Below are positions 15,365-27,931 of a stretch of DNA of 64,000 bases, piece after piece; position 1 is the stretch's first letter; every line of letters begins with the position of its first letter. This DNA is from Hevea brasiliensis (taxonomy: Eukaryota > Streptophyta > Magnoliopsida > Malpighiales > Euphorbiaceae), in NCBI RefSeq assembly GCF_030052815.1, contig NC_079507.1, positions 54,695,571 through 54,759,570 of the forward strand, in the 5' to 3' direction. The notes under the pieces were generated by a model, which saw nothing but the letters and a program-made list of their open reading frames with translations, did not search any database and had not been told where the DNA came from. Position numbers and translations under genes: made by a program.

Positions 15365-18300
15365 ATGTCGAAATCGCTGGTAGATGTTCCTCCAATGGGT
15401 GGGTTCAGTTTCGATCTCTGTAGAAGAAATGATATGCTGGCAAAGAAGGGAGTTAACCCTCCCTCCTTTAGGAAAACAGGAACTACAATTGTTGGCATAG
15501 TTTTCCAGGTACGATAATGCTAAAACTGTATTTATATGTTAAGTATGTTAATTTCCATTTTTCTGTAGAATTTGGAGCTAAAACCCAGTTTGATACTTTG
15601 TTCTCGTTAATTTTACTTAGTCAATTTGATTGCTTTCTTAGTCTCCTAATCTACTGTGAGATGCATGAAGGGTTGGCAAAATCTGCAATTCATTTTGGGA
15701 TTTTGACCTGTAGTTAATCCGTAGTGTGATTCAGTTCACCAGTAAAGATTTTCAGTGCTGATATAAGGGTGAAGGAAACTTTATTAGATTGATTAATTTT
15801 TCTGGTTAATATATGTTGCAAGCCATAACGAGCCACTTTGAGTTGAGCATTGATAGGTTGCATCTTCTAGGCAAAGAATTAGTCTTCTTGTGCCATGCTG
15901 GGTTCTCACAAAATGTTGTCTCTAATCGTGTGTTTTTGTTTCCCTTTTTTGGGAGGTTATAAACTTATTAAGTATTTTGGTATCTTTTGCACATTTCTAA
16001 ATAACACTAGTTGCATCAATGCTTGCATTTTAGGCTTTTACAAACATAAATCCTAAAAGGAATAGGAAAAGAGAAAAAAAAAAATCCTAAAGAATGTAGA
16101 AAAGGGATCCTAAACAGCCTAGGAATAGGATTTGACTAAGTTTTCTGGGCTGTATATTGTTCCTGTGTCAGTGAGCTGGGGCAGAAAGGTTATCATGTTA
16201 TTCTTAATGGGTGTGGTGTATGTGTGTTACCATTTCTTGAGTTTTGGTGATTGCTATATTGGTTAGTGCATTTTCTGCTAAGCACTTGGCATCTTTGCTT
16301 GGCTAAACCTTAGCCCAGTGTTTCAAACATTCTAACTTGTTTAGTTTATATATTTATTCTTTTGTCTACTTTATTCCATATAGGATGGTGTCATTCTCGG
16401 AGCGGATACTAGAGCAACAGAGGGACCCATAGTTTGTGATAAGAATTGTGAAAAGATTCATTATATGGCACCAAACATTTATTGTTGTGGAGCTGGAACT
16501 GCTGCTGATACTGAGGCAGTAACAGGTATTTTTAGGATTATGGTAGTCACAGTTCTTCATTGAAAATGCTGGAAACTTGTAGTTTTTTCCTCATTTTCTT
16601 GTCACTAGACCTAATGCATTGTCATTGTGTTTGCATCTGCGTAGACATGGTCAGCTCACAGCTGCAGTTGCATCGCTACCATACAGGCCGAGAGTCAAGG
16701 GTTATCACAGCACTGACTCTTCTTAAGAAGCATCTTTTCAAGTTGAGTTTCTCTTGTTTCTGACTTTGTTTATTTCATGATGTATCTCTTTATAGTGATC
16801 ATACATCCTGACTGATTAATGTTTTGTCCAGCTATCAAGGTTATGTCTCGGCTGCTTTGGTCCTTGGTGGGGTTGATTGCACTGGCCCTCATTTACATAC
16901 TGTGAGTTTCCTTGTGATGACAGGTGCTTTTCTACTTGGAAGCATTCTTTTAAATTATGAAATTGTCTGATTTCTTGTGAATGCTATGGCTATTTTGCAG
17001 ATATATCCCCATGGATCAACTGACACATTGCCATTTGCTACAATGGGTTCTGGTTCACTTGCTGCTATGGCTATTTTTGAATCAAAGTACAGAGAAGGAT
17101 TGAATGTAAGTTTGTTAATAGTGTTTTAGATTTGTGGTGTGAAGAGAAAAAAAGAAATCAGTACAGCTACAGTTTTAAAAAATTATTATCATCCGAAGAT
17201 GCTAGTAGTCTGGTTTATAAACATAGTTGGGAAATATATATTATCAAATGATTGACTGCATGAATTTACAATGATAAATTGCTACTCAATAAAAATAATT
17301 CAAAAGAAATATATAATCCCTAGCTGGTATTGCCTTCCCTTTTTTTGTCCTATTGAATCTCAGTTAATAATTTTATCTTTGTAGAGGGATGAAGGTATAA
17401 AGCTTGTCTGTGAAGCGATATGCTCTGGTGTATTCAATGACTTGGGAAGTGGAAGCAATGTTGATGTTTGTGTTATTACAAAGGTACGTGATTTTCAGCC
17501 AATTGCCCGTCTTTGTCAAAATTTCTTGAGATCTAGGCTCCATTTTTTTTTTTTGGGGGAAAATATTTTCTACATTTCCTAGTATTTGGGCACTCAGAAG
17601 ATGGCCAACGGAAACTATTTTTTTGGTCAAAGGAAAAATTAAACCAATTTTAAGGAAATTGACTTTCATAACTTTGACACTCTTATTAAAATGTGAAAAT
17701 ACTTGTACATATATGATATAAACACGTACTATTAGTTTAACACTACAACCCTTAAAAAACAATTTCAGTAGAAAACATTTTTCATATATAAGTTATTTTC
17801 CACAAAATAAATGGAGCCCTAATTGATGAAAATTTTCCCTCATAATGTGTGCTGGGACAGGGACACAAGGAATACTTGAGAAACCACATGTTACCGAATC
17901 CACGTACCTATATCAGTTCAAGAGGGTACACTTTTCCAAAGAAGACCGGTCAGTATCTAATTTCTTTCTATGTTTTATGAATAAGCTTTCTTGCATTCTC
18001 TGCTGCCACTTCTAGATTTAATTCTGCTATCGCACATATTTTGAAATCTATGCTTATAGAGAAATTTTAATAAGGGATGTGTATGGTTTTGTTAACCCAA
18101 CTCTCGGGCTTCTTTGGACTCAACCTCATACATCAGTTAACCACTTATCTGTTGATCAAACTGCAAGGGCATGGCACCTTGTCAGTTTTTTGCTTTATAA
18201 TGAAGTGAATTGAAATATAATGACATTTTCTATGACTGGGAGGATTGATGCCTTTTAGTACATTTCACATTTGCTTTGTGGAGACCAGATAAATCAACAG

Positions 18301-18586
18301 TGCTTGTGGAAACCAGATAAATCAACAGCACATGAACTAAGTCATTGAACTGCATTTTTCACTTCTCAATACTGGAATGTTGGAATTGTTATTGTTTTAG
18401 TATGGTCAAACATATGTTGTTCTTTATTAGTTTCAAGTTAGTGATAAATTGCTTAAATTTCTTTTTGTTATTATTTATTTATATTTTTTGTTTGTTTGTT
18501 TGTTTGCAGAGGTCCTTTTAACAAAGATTACACCATTGAAGCATAAAGAGGAAGTTACTGAAGGAAATGATGCAATGGAAGAGTGA
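15365..18586 (+). CDS. PBB: 20S proteasome subunit beta type-7 (beta-2, PBB)
   Basis: Eight exons (15365-15508, 16384-16525, 16645-16741, 16832-16901, 17001-17105, 17385-17483, 17861-17948, 18510-18586) join in frame to 273 residues, the length known for plant PBB1. Beta-2 is the trypsin-like catalytic subunit of the 20S core. A 39-residue propeptide precedes the cleavage site KTG/TTIVG, leaving Thr40 as the N-terminal nucleophile. The supporting residues Asp56 and Lys72 (mature Asp17 and Lys33) are present in GADTRATEG and CDKNCEKI. All introns are GT-AG and no frame is broken, so the gene looks functional. It is the intact member of a duplicated pair; the copy at 37,746 has been cut in exon 2. 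The start is the first ATG in the exon and matches the family N-terminus MSKS. Confidence 0.95.
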
Positions 18587-21500
18587 AAATCATCAACATT
18601 ATGGTTTAGATTTTAACAACTTTATTTTGTTCTTTGTGGCCTTTGGGATGACAGTATCTTTTGTAATTTCCCATTTCAAAACCTCAATGAATCCATATTG
18701 AAACGTTTTTGCTCCATACCAGTGGCATTCATGGTCTGGTGGTGAGATAGTCTAGTTGAATCAGTCATATTTGGAATTTATGTGCTCCATTACTGGTTCT
18801 ATTTTTCAGCGTGGCAGTAACTAGGCTGGCAAAGAAATTCTAGCAATGAATTCTGATCTTCTTTTCTTGCACCATTTTGACAAGAAATTGAACATTAGGG
18901 GAACAGTAGCACACATTTCTTAGCATGGGTACGATGCCTACTTAGGATAGCACCGCGCCATTGTGCAAAGTGGTGTCTTACAAGTTACACCCACATGGAT
19001 ATTATTGATATCCAAACCACCTTTTTTCAATTGATATTTGGTTTCGACTGAGTTTGAACTCGAAACTTCAGTCTTGAAATTGAAATGACTCCAAAGTTCA
19101 TCCTTATAGCTAAATCTTTTCTAATCTAGAGGATTTCTGATTTCATTTCATTGGTTTATTGGAACTTTGATGTTCATGAAACATTGGGATCATTATCATT
19201 AAGGAGTAGAACTTCAACATTGGAATCTAACCAGGTGGGAAGGATTTGAAATTTATGTTGCATATTTGGTGGTCCCAATACTCTGGAGGGAGGATTCTCT
19301 GTTATAGAGCGAAAGGAATGTATCATTGTGAGGGAATGTAAAGAGATATGTCAAGACAACCATGACTGAACCTTTTGTAGACACGGAATTCATTTGTAGA
19401 TACCATTGTACATGTATAAAGTGGAAAGGTATGCCAAATGATTGTGCTCCTTTTCATCTTCTCCTGCCTTGCAGGTTGCAGCTCTAGTATCCTATCCCTA
19501 CCTTTAGAACCTCTTATTCTAGAAGGGTAATGGCAAGAAAATGCTCCTCTAGAAGGGTACAAGACCTATTTGATTCGAACACAACAAAGAGAACACAAGA
19601 CTAAAAATCTAATTAAAGCATATTCAAAACTCTAAGTAAATTGATTTCTAGCACTTTTAATACTTCAATGTCTATACAGCATATAGAAGAAAATGAAACT
19701 GGATTTATGACTAGTGAGCCACTTAAAATTAAGCGAGAGGACTATAACAGAGCTTAAATAGATGAGTGATTTTATTAATTATAAGAATTTTATAAAATAT
19801 TTTGTAAATACAATTTTTAAATATGATCGGCTCAAGACATTTGTAAATTTAATTTATGTTATAATTATGATAACGACATTTATTATTTAAATCTTGTAAT
19901 TAATGAGCTTTAGTCATATTAGAGTCATTTTTATAGCTGTAAGGTATTGAGTTTTAATTTTAATAAGAGTGTAACAATTGAAAAAAAAATTTAAATTTAA
20001 ATAATAAATTACATTTTTTTAAATATTCTATAAATTAAATTTTGCATATTTATATAAATCAAAATAAAAAAGTATAGAAAAATATTTATATTGACCAAGG
20101 GTTTGAAAATTTTCTCAATGAAATTTCAGATTTGAACATATACTGTGTACTTCACATATTGGTTTGGCATAATGGAATTTGAATTGACAGCAAATCAATG
20201 ATGCTTCTTATTGAATGAATGAGACTCATACTAAGCGTTTGCCTTCAAAATCTTTTAACAAATATAACATTAAAAATTAATATATTAATTTAAAGATTTT
20301 TTAATTGAGGGAATTTGAAATTTTATCCCAAAAAAAAATCATATAATATTACAACTTGGGTTTGGGGCAAAATAATTTTATTCATTTTTAAAAAAAATTT
20401 ATTATGATTATTTGTAGAATATTTAAATTGCAATACAAATTTTATCACCCAAGTATTAATGGTTATTTATAAAATAGTAAATTATAAAAAAAAAAACTAT
20501 AGATTCTCAATAATAAAAGCAAATGAGCGCGTCTAATACATATTCGATAATATTTTTATCAAGATTTATAAAAATTAATTATAATATATATAATAAATAC
20601 ATAAATTTAAATTTAAATATATATATATAAAGTAAAGAGGTTTTCTTTTAGTTGTCATGTGACATTCTAAATTTTGATACTGTTATATGGCATTATAAAA
20701 TAAGAAGATTTTCTCTTACTACTGTCACATGACATTTTAAATTTTAGTACTATCATGTAACATTTATCATATAGAAATTATTATATTTAATAATTATACT
20801 AATTAGTGTAAGTAATTATTACCATTACTATTATCATTAAATATCTTTATTATTACAATTATTACCATAATTTTTAAGATTAACTAATTAAAAATATTAG
20901 ATATATTTTAATAATTTTATAAATTTCTTATTTAATTATTCTTAAATTTTTAATTATTTCATTTAATTATAAAAATTTAACAATTATCTATCCTAAAATT
21001 AATAAAATAATTTAAAATTATACTATAAAAATTAAATACTTTGCCCTCTCTTTTTTTTATATATTTAATAAATTTTAATTTATTTTAATGTTAGTTTATT
21101 TTTATTTATCTTATTTTAGCACATATTCAATAAAGACATATTTTTAAATATATATTAAATGCTACATATATAATGAATTATAAAAAAATAAAATAAAATT
21201 TTATTTTTATAGTTATGATAAATGAGAAATTTAACTTATGTTAATTTTATATATATTCTATTGTCACTTCTTGATAAAGGGGTAGTGTAAATTTTTATAA
21301 AATAAATTCAAGAGGAGATAAAATTTTAAATCTATCACATTTATATCAAGTAGTAATTTTTAATTAAATTTATTAATGATAATTTTTTTTATATTTCTTA
21401 AACAGTTATAATATATAATTATTATATAATTTTATTTTTTAAATATAATTCTTAATTATTTTGATCTTTCAAATTTAACTGATAGAAAAATATTGATTAC

Positions 21501-21764
21501 TAAATATAATTGTCATTCATAAAGCCAACATTAAGTTTTTTAATATTTTTTAAACAGCTACAATATATAATTATTAAATATAATTATTACATATTATTAT
21601 ATTCCCTAATTTTAATTTAAAAAGGTCAATCATAGTAAAATCAAGACCTATATTTACTTTGAAGAAAAATCAATATTTAAAAATTTTTCCTATTCTTTTT
21701 TATATATTTAATAAATTTTAATTTATTTTAATATTATTTTATTTTTATTATTTTAAAATAATTA

Positions 21765-21827
<63 letters not shown>

Positions 21828-22427
21828 CAAAAAATAACCTATAAATATTAAAAAATATTATAACTTTTAAGATCATTCATTTAAGAGTAATTATTAATTT
21901 ATTAAATTAAGTTAAAGTTTGTTGTTAATATTTTAAAATTTTAATTTTTTAAATAGTTAATAATAATTTAATAATTTAATTAAATTTTTTATATATTTTT
22001 TTTATTTCTTTTGACATATAAATATTAATTACTGCACATAACACGAAAATTCTGCTAATATTTAATGTAACATGATAAAGCTAGTTTGAACTTTTCAGAG
22101 CCGCACCAAAAGTAAAACTACGTAATTTTTCATGCTTTAAAGCACCTTCTTTTATATGATTTATTTAGAATTAAAAAAAAATAAAGTATTAAAAAAATAA
22201 AAGAAATATGAAAACTATAAATTATTAAGATCGTAAAATTTAAAATTTAAATTTTTAATAATAAAAAAAATTAAATGAATGAATAAGCAATCTGAAGCAG
22301 CCGTAAGCAAAAAGAGATGGCAAATGGCATGTCGGTAATTTAAACGTCAAGCTGCTTCTTTGTTCTATTAATTCTCAACTTCTCAGCCCAAATTCCTATT
22401 CGTCTTCAACCTTTCTCTGCGACTTGT
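18587..22427. other. PBB 3' flank, AT-rich intergenic DNA and Rab2 upstream region
   Basis: After the PBB 3' UTR, about 1 kb of mixed sequence gives way (from about 19,740) to very AT-rich DNA with a TTA microsatellite at 21,763-21,824. The last 200 bases are a probable leader of Rab2, ending at GCGACTTGT where the LTR is inserted. The whole interval recurs at 47,039-50,912, and its end recurs again at 45,370-46,008. A 79-codon minus-strand frame (19,323-19,562) recurs with the block and has no recognisable similarity. Confidence 0.7.
21763..21824. repeat. (TTA)n microsatellite upstream of Rab2
   Basis: About 20 units here, about 9 at 50,284-50,310 and about 12 at 45,570-45,601 in the two other copies of this region. 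Confidence 0.92.
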
Positions 22428-25400
22428 TGTAACACCCCTATGTTCGGTAGTGCGTTCTACTGTTCCAATGACCAGTGTTGTCCGGACAGCTAGAATGCCT
22501 AGAACTACACTTCGATATGAGTGAGGAGACATAAAATAATAAAATACAAGAAAAGAAAATACAAGAAAAACAAAGGAAAAATAATAGTAAAGAAATGCAA
22601 TCAAGTTAAGCGAGCCGAGAACCCTAGCGATGGGTGACCATACCGGGAAGTCACGGCGTGGACCGTTTACTAGCCCTGGACCATGGGAAACCTTGGAAAA
22701 TATTTTTAGGACTCAAATAAATATTTATTGAAGCATAAATATCATTAGAAATATCAAAGAAAAATTAAATAATTAGTACAAAGAAAAGTGAGAAATCGAA
22801 AAACGGACAAAACCCGGTGTTACCGAAAAATCGGGAATGCAACCCGAACAGGGGCATTATGGTCATTTGACACCCCAAGTTGTCTTTTGACCTAAATGTC
22901 CATTAAAAATAAATAATATTACACTTGAAAAATATAATGAAAAATTAATTTAGGGGTACCTAATATAAATAGCAAAAATGGAGTTCAAATTAGGTAATTA
23001 ACATATTTAAACATATAAAATAATTGATTTTATGTAAGTGGAGCACTATGGGGATTAAATAAATATTATGTGGGACACTTAAGAGCTAAAATGGGCAGAA
23101 TATTTCATCTTCTTCAACCTTTCAAAAGGGCAGCCGAAACCAAGAATGGAGTTCCTCCATGGACGCATGGGTTAAAGCTTCATGCAAGCTTGATCTAAGC
23201 CACTTTCCATGCACCTTCCTTCATTAAAGTTAATCCTCACACCATAGGCAGTAGATAGGCAACAAGAAAACTAAGTTTTGGAGAGATTTTGAAGAATTTC
23301 CAAAGTGGTAAGTTTGTATTTTTGGGTTATTGCTTCATTAAGTTTGTAAGGATGTTATGGGTGTTTGATTTATGAAGAAATTTTTTGAGGTTTGATGTTG
23401 AATGTGAATGTGTACTTTTGGCAGCCATGGAAACACCTTGAAGGCAGTTTATTTGTGATTGTAAATGGTGAATTAAATGATTGATTAAATCTATATTGTG
23501 TAGGAAATTATTTGGGTAATGTACACTTAGTATATATAAATGTAAAATGAAATTTAAAGCTTGGAAAGTAATGGAATGTAAGTGTACCATTGTGGCAGTT
23601 TGCTAACTCTTGAGGAATGCTGGAATTCATACTTGGTTTATGGAATAATGATATTAAAATGTGTTGGTTGTTATGGCAGTTTGAGTGTATGTATGGTGGT
23701 GTGAAGTGGGACATGTAAATGAGCATGAATTGGTGATTGAATTGTTGTAAATTGAGTTGGACAAATTCTGCACTTGTTGTGCACATTGAATGTAATTGCA
23801 AGCTGCCAAAATGACCTATAATATGTTATAAATTATGTTTAGGTTGTGGTACAACCAGAATTGGTTTGAATGTTAAGTTTGGTGAGTGTTAAAAGTGATG
23901 CTTGATGTGTATGCAAGAATTTCAATAAGGCAGTTTGTGTTTTAGGCCTATAACTTTAAATGTGTGGCTCCAATTGGTATGAGACCAATTGGAGGTGAAA
24001 CTAGGCACAAAATGTGCCAACTTTCATGAAGAAAGCTTGCCAAAATTCTGCTTGCAAGGTAGCATGAAAAATGACCAAATCCGGATTAAGTGCAAATAAG
24101 GCTTGAAAATTGACCATTTGGGCAGTAGTTAGTGTTTAGGCCATAACTCACTCAAAACAGGTCCAATTGACCTGAAATTTTAACCATGAATAGTTAAGAC
24201 CCATATCTACAAGTCTTATGAAGACACCAAAGCCCAGAAATGACCATAAGCAAGTCAAACAGCTTGCACAAGTTCGGGTCCAAAAACTGGCCGAACCAAA
24301 ATTGACCTAAAATGACCTAAAGTGACCAATTTTGATGCAATTTGACCAGCAATAGTAAAATGACCATAACTTGGTCTACATAACTCAGAATGACCTGAAA
24401 TTTTGCCCCGCGTGCAATAAGACATAGATCTACAAGTTTATAGTTTTGACCGAAACCCGAAAACTGAGGGAACTAGGTCGTCCGGCTAAGTCAAACTAGT
24501 ATCCCGAAATCCAGCAAATTGCAAGAAAATGCAGTATACACGGAAATGAATTTGGTAACATGTACCAACCCTAAAAGACTATTGAATGTGACATATTAGT
24601 AACATTAAAACCTAATTTACCTAGAACGTATCGAGGGTCGACATATTAGGTTGACTAAGGAAATAATAGAATTCGATAAATTAATTATTGAACCTTATTC
24701 TTAGAGACAGTTTAAATGAGTATTGAAACACTTCAAATTGTGTTTCTCAGTTAGCAAAGACTCAGGGAAGGGGAAGGAAACACTGAGTCAGAGCCAAGAG
24801 ACAGTTATCAGAGGTTTGTGCACAACTAGTTTTTAACTGATTTTGTTTTGAATATTTCATATGATTAAATGACATATTTTTCTTATGTATTATGTTCAGC
24901 AAGCATTGGATTTAATTCAATGGTTATTGAAATTGTTATAGTATGATGAATTTAGCTTTGTGAAATGGTGTTTCCACAAGTATTAAGCATTGTTATAGAT
25001 TGAATAAATTATGTTTTGAAAAATTGTGATAGAACATGTTTTGAATTGTGATGATAATTTTCATGAAAAAATACAAATTTATGATTTGAATTGTGATGAG
25101 CATAAAAATTATTGGATATTGGAATTGACTTTGAATCGAATTATATTGTGATTTATGCTCACTAAAAGGATTGTGATATTGTTTTATATCTCACTATAGA
25201 TGCTTGACTAGGTTATTACCCGTCTCTCTCATTTGTTGAGAAGACAATGGAGTTAGTTGTGTTTTGATTACCATGGTACGTGCACAGGCTTAGATTTTCC
25301 TCTGATTTGAGGTTAGATCTAAGTTTATTTTATCGTTATGGCCCTTGCGGACGAGTTATTATTGTGATGGTACTGTGCACGATGATTCGACCTCCCCGAC

Positions 25401-26446
25401 CATAGAGAGTTAGAATCTGATTCGACCTCCCCGACCATAGGGAGTTAGAATCACATCGAATATGGCCCTTTCGGATTAGTCTTGCATAGTTAGTGAGATA
25501 AAGAATGATTTTTGAGATACAGCATGGTTTTTGAGATACAGAATGGCTTTTGAATGGTAAAGAATTGTGATTTCAATTATGACTTATGTATAATTGATTT
25601 TGTTGGGATTACCTAAATGGTTAGTTATGATTTGATAAATTGAATTTCATGATTGAAGTCATTTTATACAAATGATTCACATTATTGGCAATGAATATTT
25701 TGAGTTTTGGAATTTGATGAGTATTCAGATTTCCAAATTATTTACTGTAAATTTTGTCAATGTATATTGTATTATGTTTTAAATTATAGTTGTGCACCAC
25801 TGAGTTCACCACTCAGCGATAACTTTGTATGTCTTGTCGCAGTAAGAAGAGCATAGAGCAGTTGAGTAAATTTCTTTGAAGATACATTCAGATCAGCTCC
25901 AGGTATATCATAGATATACCCATGTACATAGGTTTTGATGTATGCATGTAATAATATGTATGTAAATTATTTGAGCAGTTGTATAAAAACTCTTGTAAAA
26001 TATTTTGGTATGTAATTAAATGTAAATTATTGTAAATGTAAATTTGAGATTTCATTTACTTGAATAGTTTTGTATTATAACTTTTGAGTCTTGTAATCAA
26101 TGAAATGTTTCTTTATGATGAGAGTAGTTTGAAAATGAATTGATTGTTTATTGAGAATTGAATTATGAATTGAAATGAAGTTATTGAAGTTGTATTTGAG
26201 AAAACATATTGGGAACATTTTCTTTTGCAGGATTGAAGAACTGTTTTCTCAAAATACAGTTGGCACTTTGCCGAAATTTTGAAAAAATTTTATAACACCA
26301 GATTTTAATCTATGACTTAAATTTCCCGAAAATTGTTTTAAAATCCCTTGTAGTATATTTAATGGATTATCGGTAGGAGAAGTACGGTAGTTCATTAGGT
26401 ATACTACGGGATCATGTTACATCTTACAGGGGAGTAGGGTGTGACA
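22428..26446 (+). mobile_element. Solo LTR, 4.02 kb, chromovirus family, TSD CTTGT, inside the Rab2 5' leader
   Basis: It opens TGTAACACCCC and closes GGGTGTGACA, with CTTGT on both sides (22,423-22,427 and 26,447-26,451). The same LTR flanks the element at 50,913-64,000, so the family is a Ty3/gypsy chromodomain element. Removing the LTR restores a continuous leader (GCGACTTGT to CGTTTTCACC) ending 26 bases later in the Rab2 ATG at 26,478. The same insertion site with the same left flank is seen at 50,912, where the element body is still present. Within the LTR lie a perfect 10-7-10 inverted repeat (23,968-23,994) and several degenerate CATAACT/GACCTGAAATTT modules (about 24,120-24,480). Confidence 0.95.
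23968..23994. repeat. Conserved inverted repeat inside the LTR
   Basis: CTCCAATTGG and CCAATTGGAG flank a 7-base loop. The same structure occurs at 52,454-52,480 and 63,145-63,171, and with one change per arm pair at 12,020-12,046 in the related solo LTR. A weaker form is at about 55,267-55,293. Confidence 0.85.
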
Positions 26447-26477
26447 CTTGTCGTTTTCACCTCCCTTGTCTTCTTCA

Positions 26478-26900
<423 letters not shown>

Positions 26901-26994
26901 TAGGAATTATTTGGAAGTTGGCAACTTTTTCATAGCTCATTGTCAGTGAACTTGGTCACTGAATTTCAATTTTGGTCACTGAATTTTGATAAGG

Positions 26995-27931
26995 TTACTC
27001 AATTCAACTAAAATCTTTATCTAAACAATTTAGGGTGGACTATACGGATTCTCTTTCTACACTCTAAATAATTTTGTATTAAATCCTCTGAAATACTTTT
27101 TATGTCATGTACTACTCTCAGTTTTGGTCTAACTCTTCTTTTCTTTCTATCATCTAACCTACTGTGCACTACTTGTCTAATTGGAGCATTTGTATATCTA
27201 CGCTTCACATGACCAAACCACTTCAATCTCTCTTCTCTCAACTTATACTCAATTGGCACCACTCCTACCTTTTCTCTAGTACCCTCGTTACGGAATTTAT
27301 CTAGTCTAGTATGGCCACTCATCCACCTTAATATTTTCATCTCCGCAGCTCTTATCTTAGACATATACGACTCCTTCAGTGCCCAACACTTACTACCATA
27401 TAACATGGCCGGTTGTATGACTGTGCGGTAAAATTTTCCTTTCAACTTATTGGAAATTTTGCGATCATATAAAACTGCTGTGACACGTCTCCACTTCAAC
27501 CATTCGGCTTTAATTCTCTGACTAACATCCTCCTCACATCCCCCATCTACTTGAAGGACTGAGCCGAGATATTTAAAGTGATTACTTTGGGACAGTACCA
27601 CTTCATCCAAACTAACTCCTTTCCTATTACTAGTTCGGCCTTCACTGAACTTGCAATGCATATATTCTGTCTTTGTTCTACTTAACTTAAAGCCCTTTGA
27701 CTCTAGAGTACTTCTTCAAAGCTCTAGCTTTCTATTGACTCATTCTCCCGTCTCATCTATCAGAACTATATCATCCACAAACATCATGCACCAAGGGATA
27801 CTCTCTTGTATATGTTTCGTCAATTCATCTAAAACTAATGTAAAAAGGTAAGGGTTTACAGCTGAACCTTGGTGTAATTCAACTAACTGAGATAGGAAAA
27901 TCTCTTGTGTCCCCTCCCACTGTGCGCACAA
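26995..27931 (-). mobile_element. LINE (L1-like) reverse transcriptase, 3' part
   Basis: Minus-strand translation gives the late RT and C-terminal parts of a plant LINE: LHQGSAVNPYLFTLVLDEL, CMMFVDDIVLIDE (the catalytic FVDD), then KYLGSVLQVDGG, MLYGSKCWALKE and RWFGHVKRR. Frame changes occur between about 27,660 and 27,740. It is continued upstream at 30,345-30,885 beyond a solo LTR inserted with TSD CACAA. The 3' end (about 26,995) lies just after Rab2 exon 2. Confidence 0.88.

Noticed and set aside
15517..15717. 66-codon plus-strand frame, repeated at 37,898-38,098
   Set aside because: It lies wholly within PBB intron 1 and shows no domain.
19323..19562. 79-codon minus-strand frame, repeated at 47,860-48,099
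   Set aside because: The repetition is due to the block duplication. There is no similarity to a known family, no gene structure around it, and it lies in the PBB 3' flank.
23327..23801. Minus-strand open frames of 87-97 codons, repeated at 51,812-52,211 and 62,503-62,986
   Set aside because: They recur because they lie in the same LTR family. They change length between copies through frameshifts and show no domain, so they are not treated as genes.
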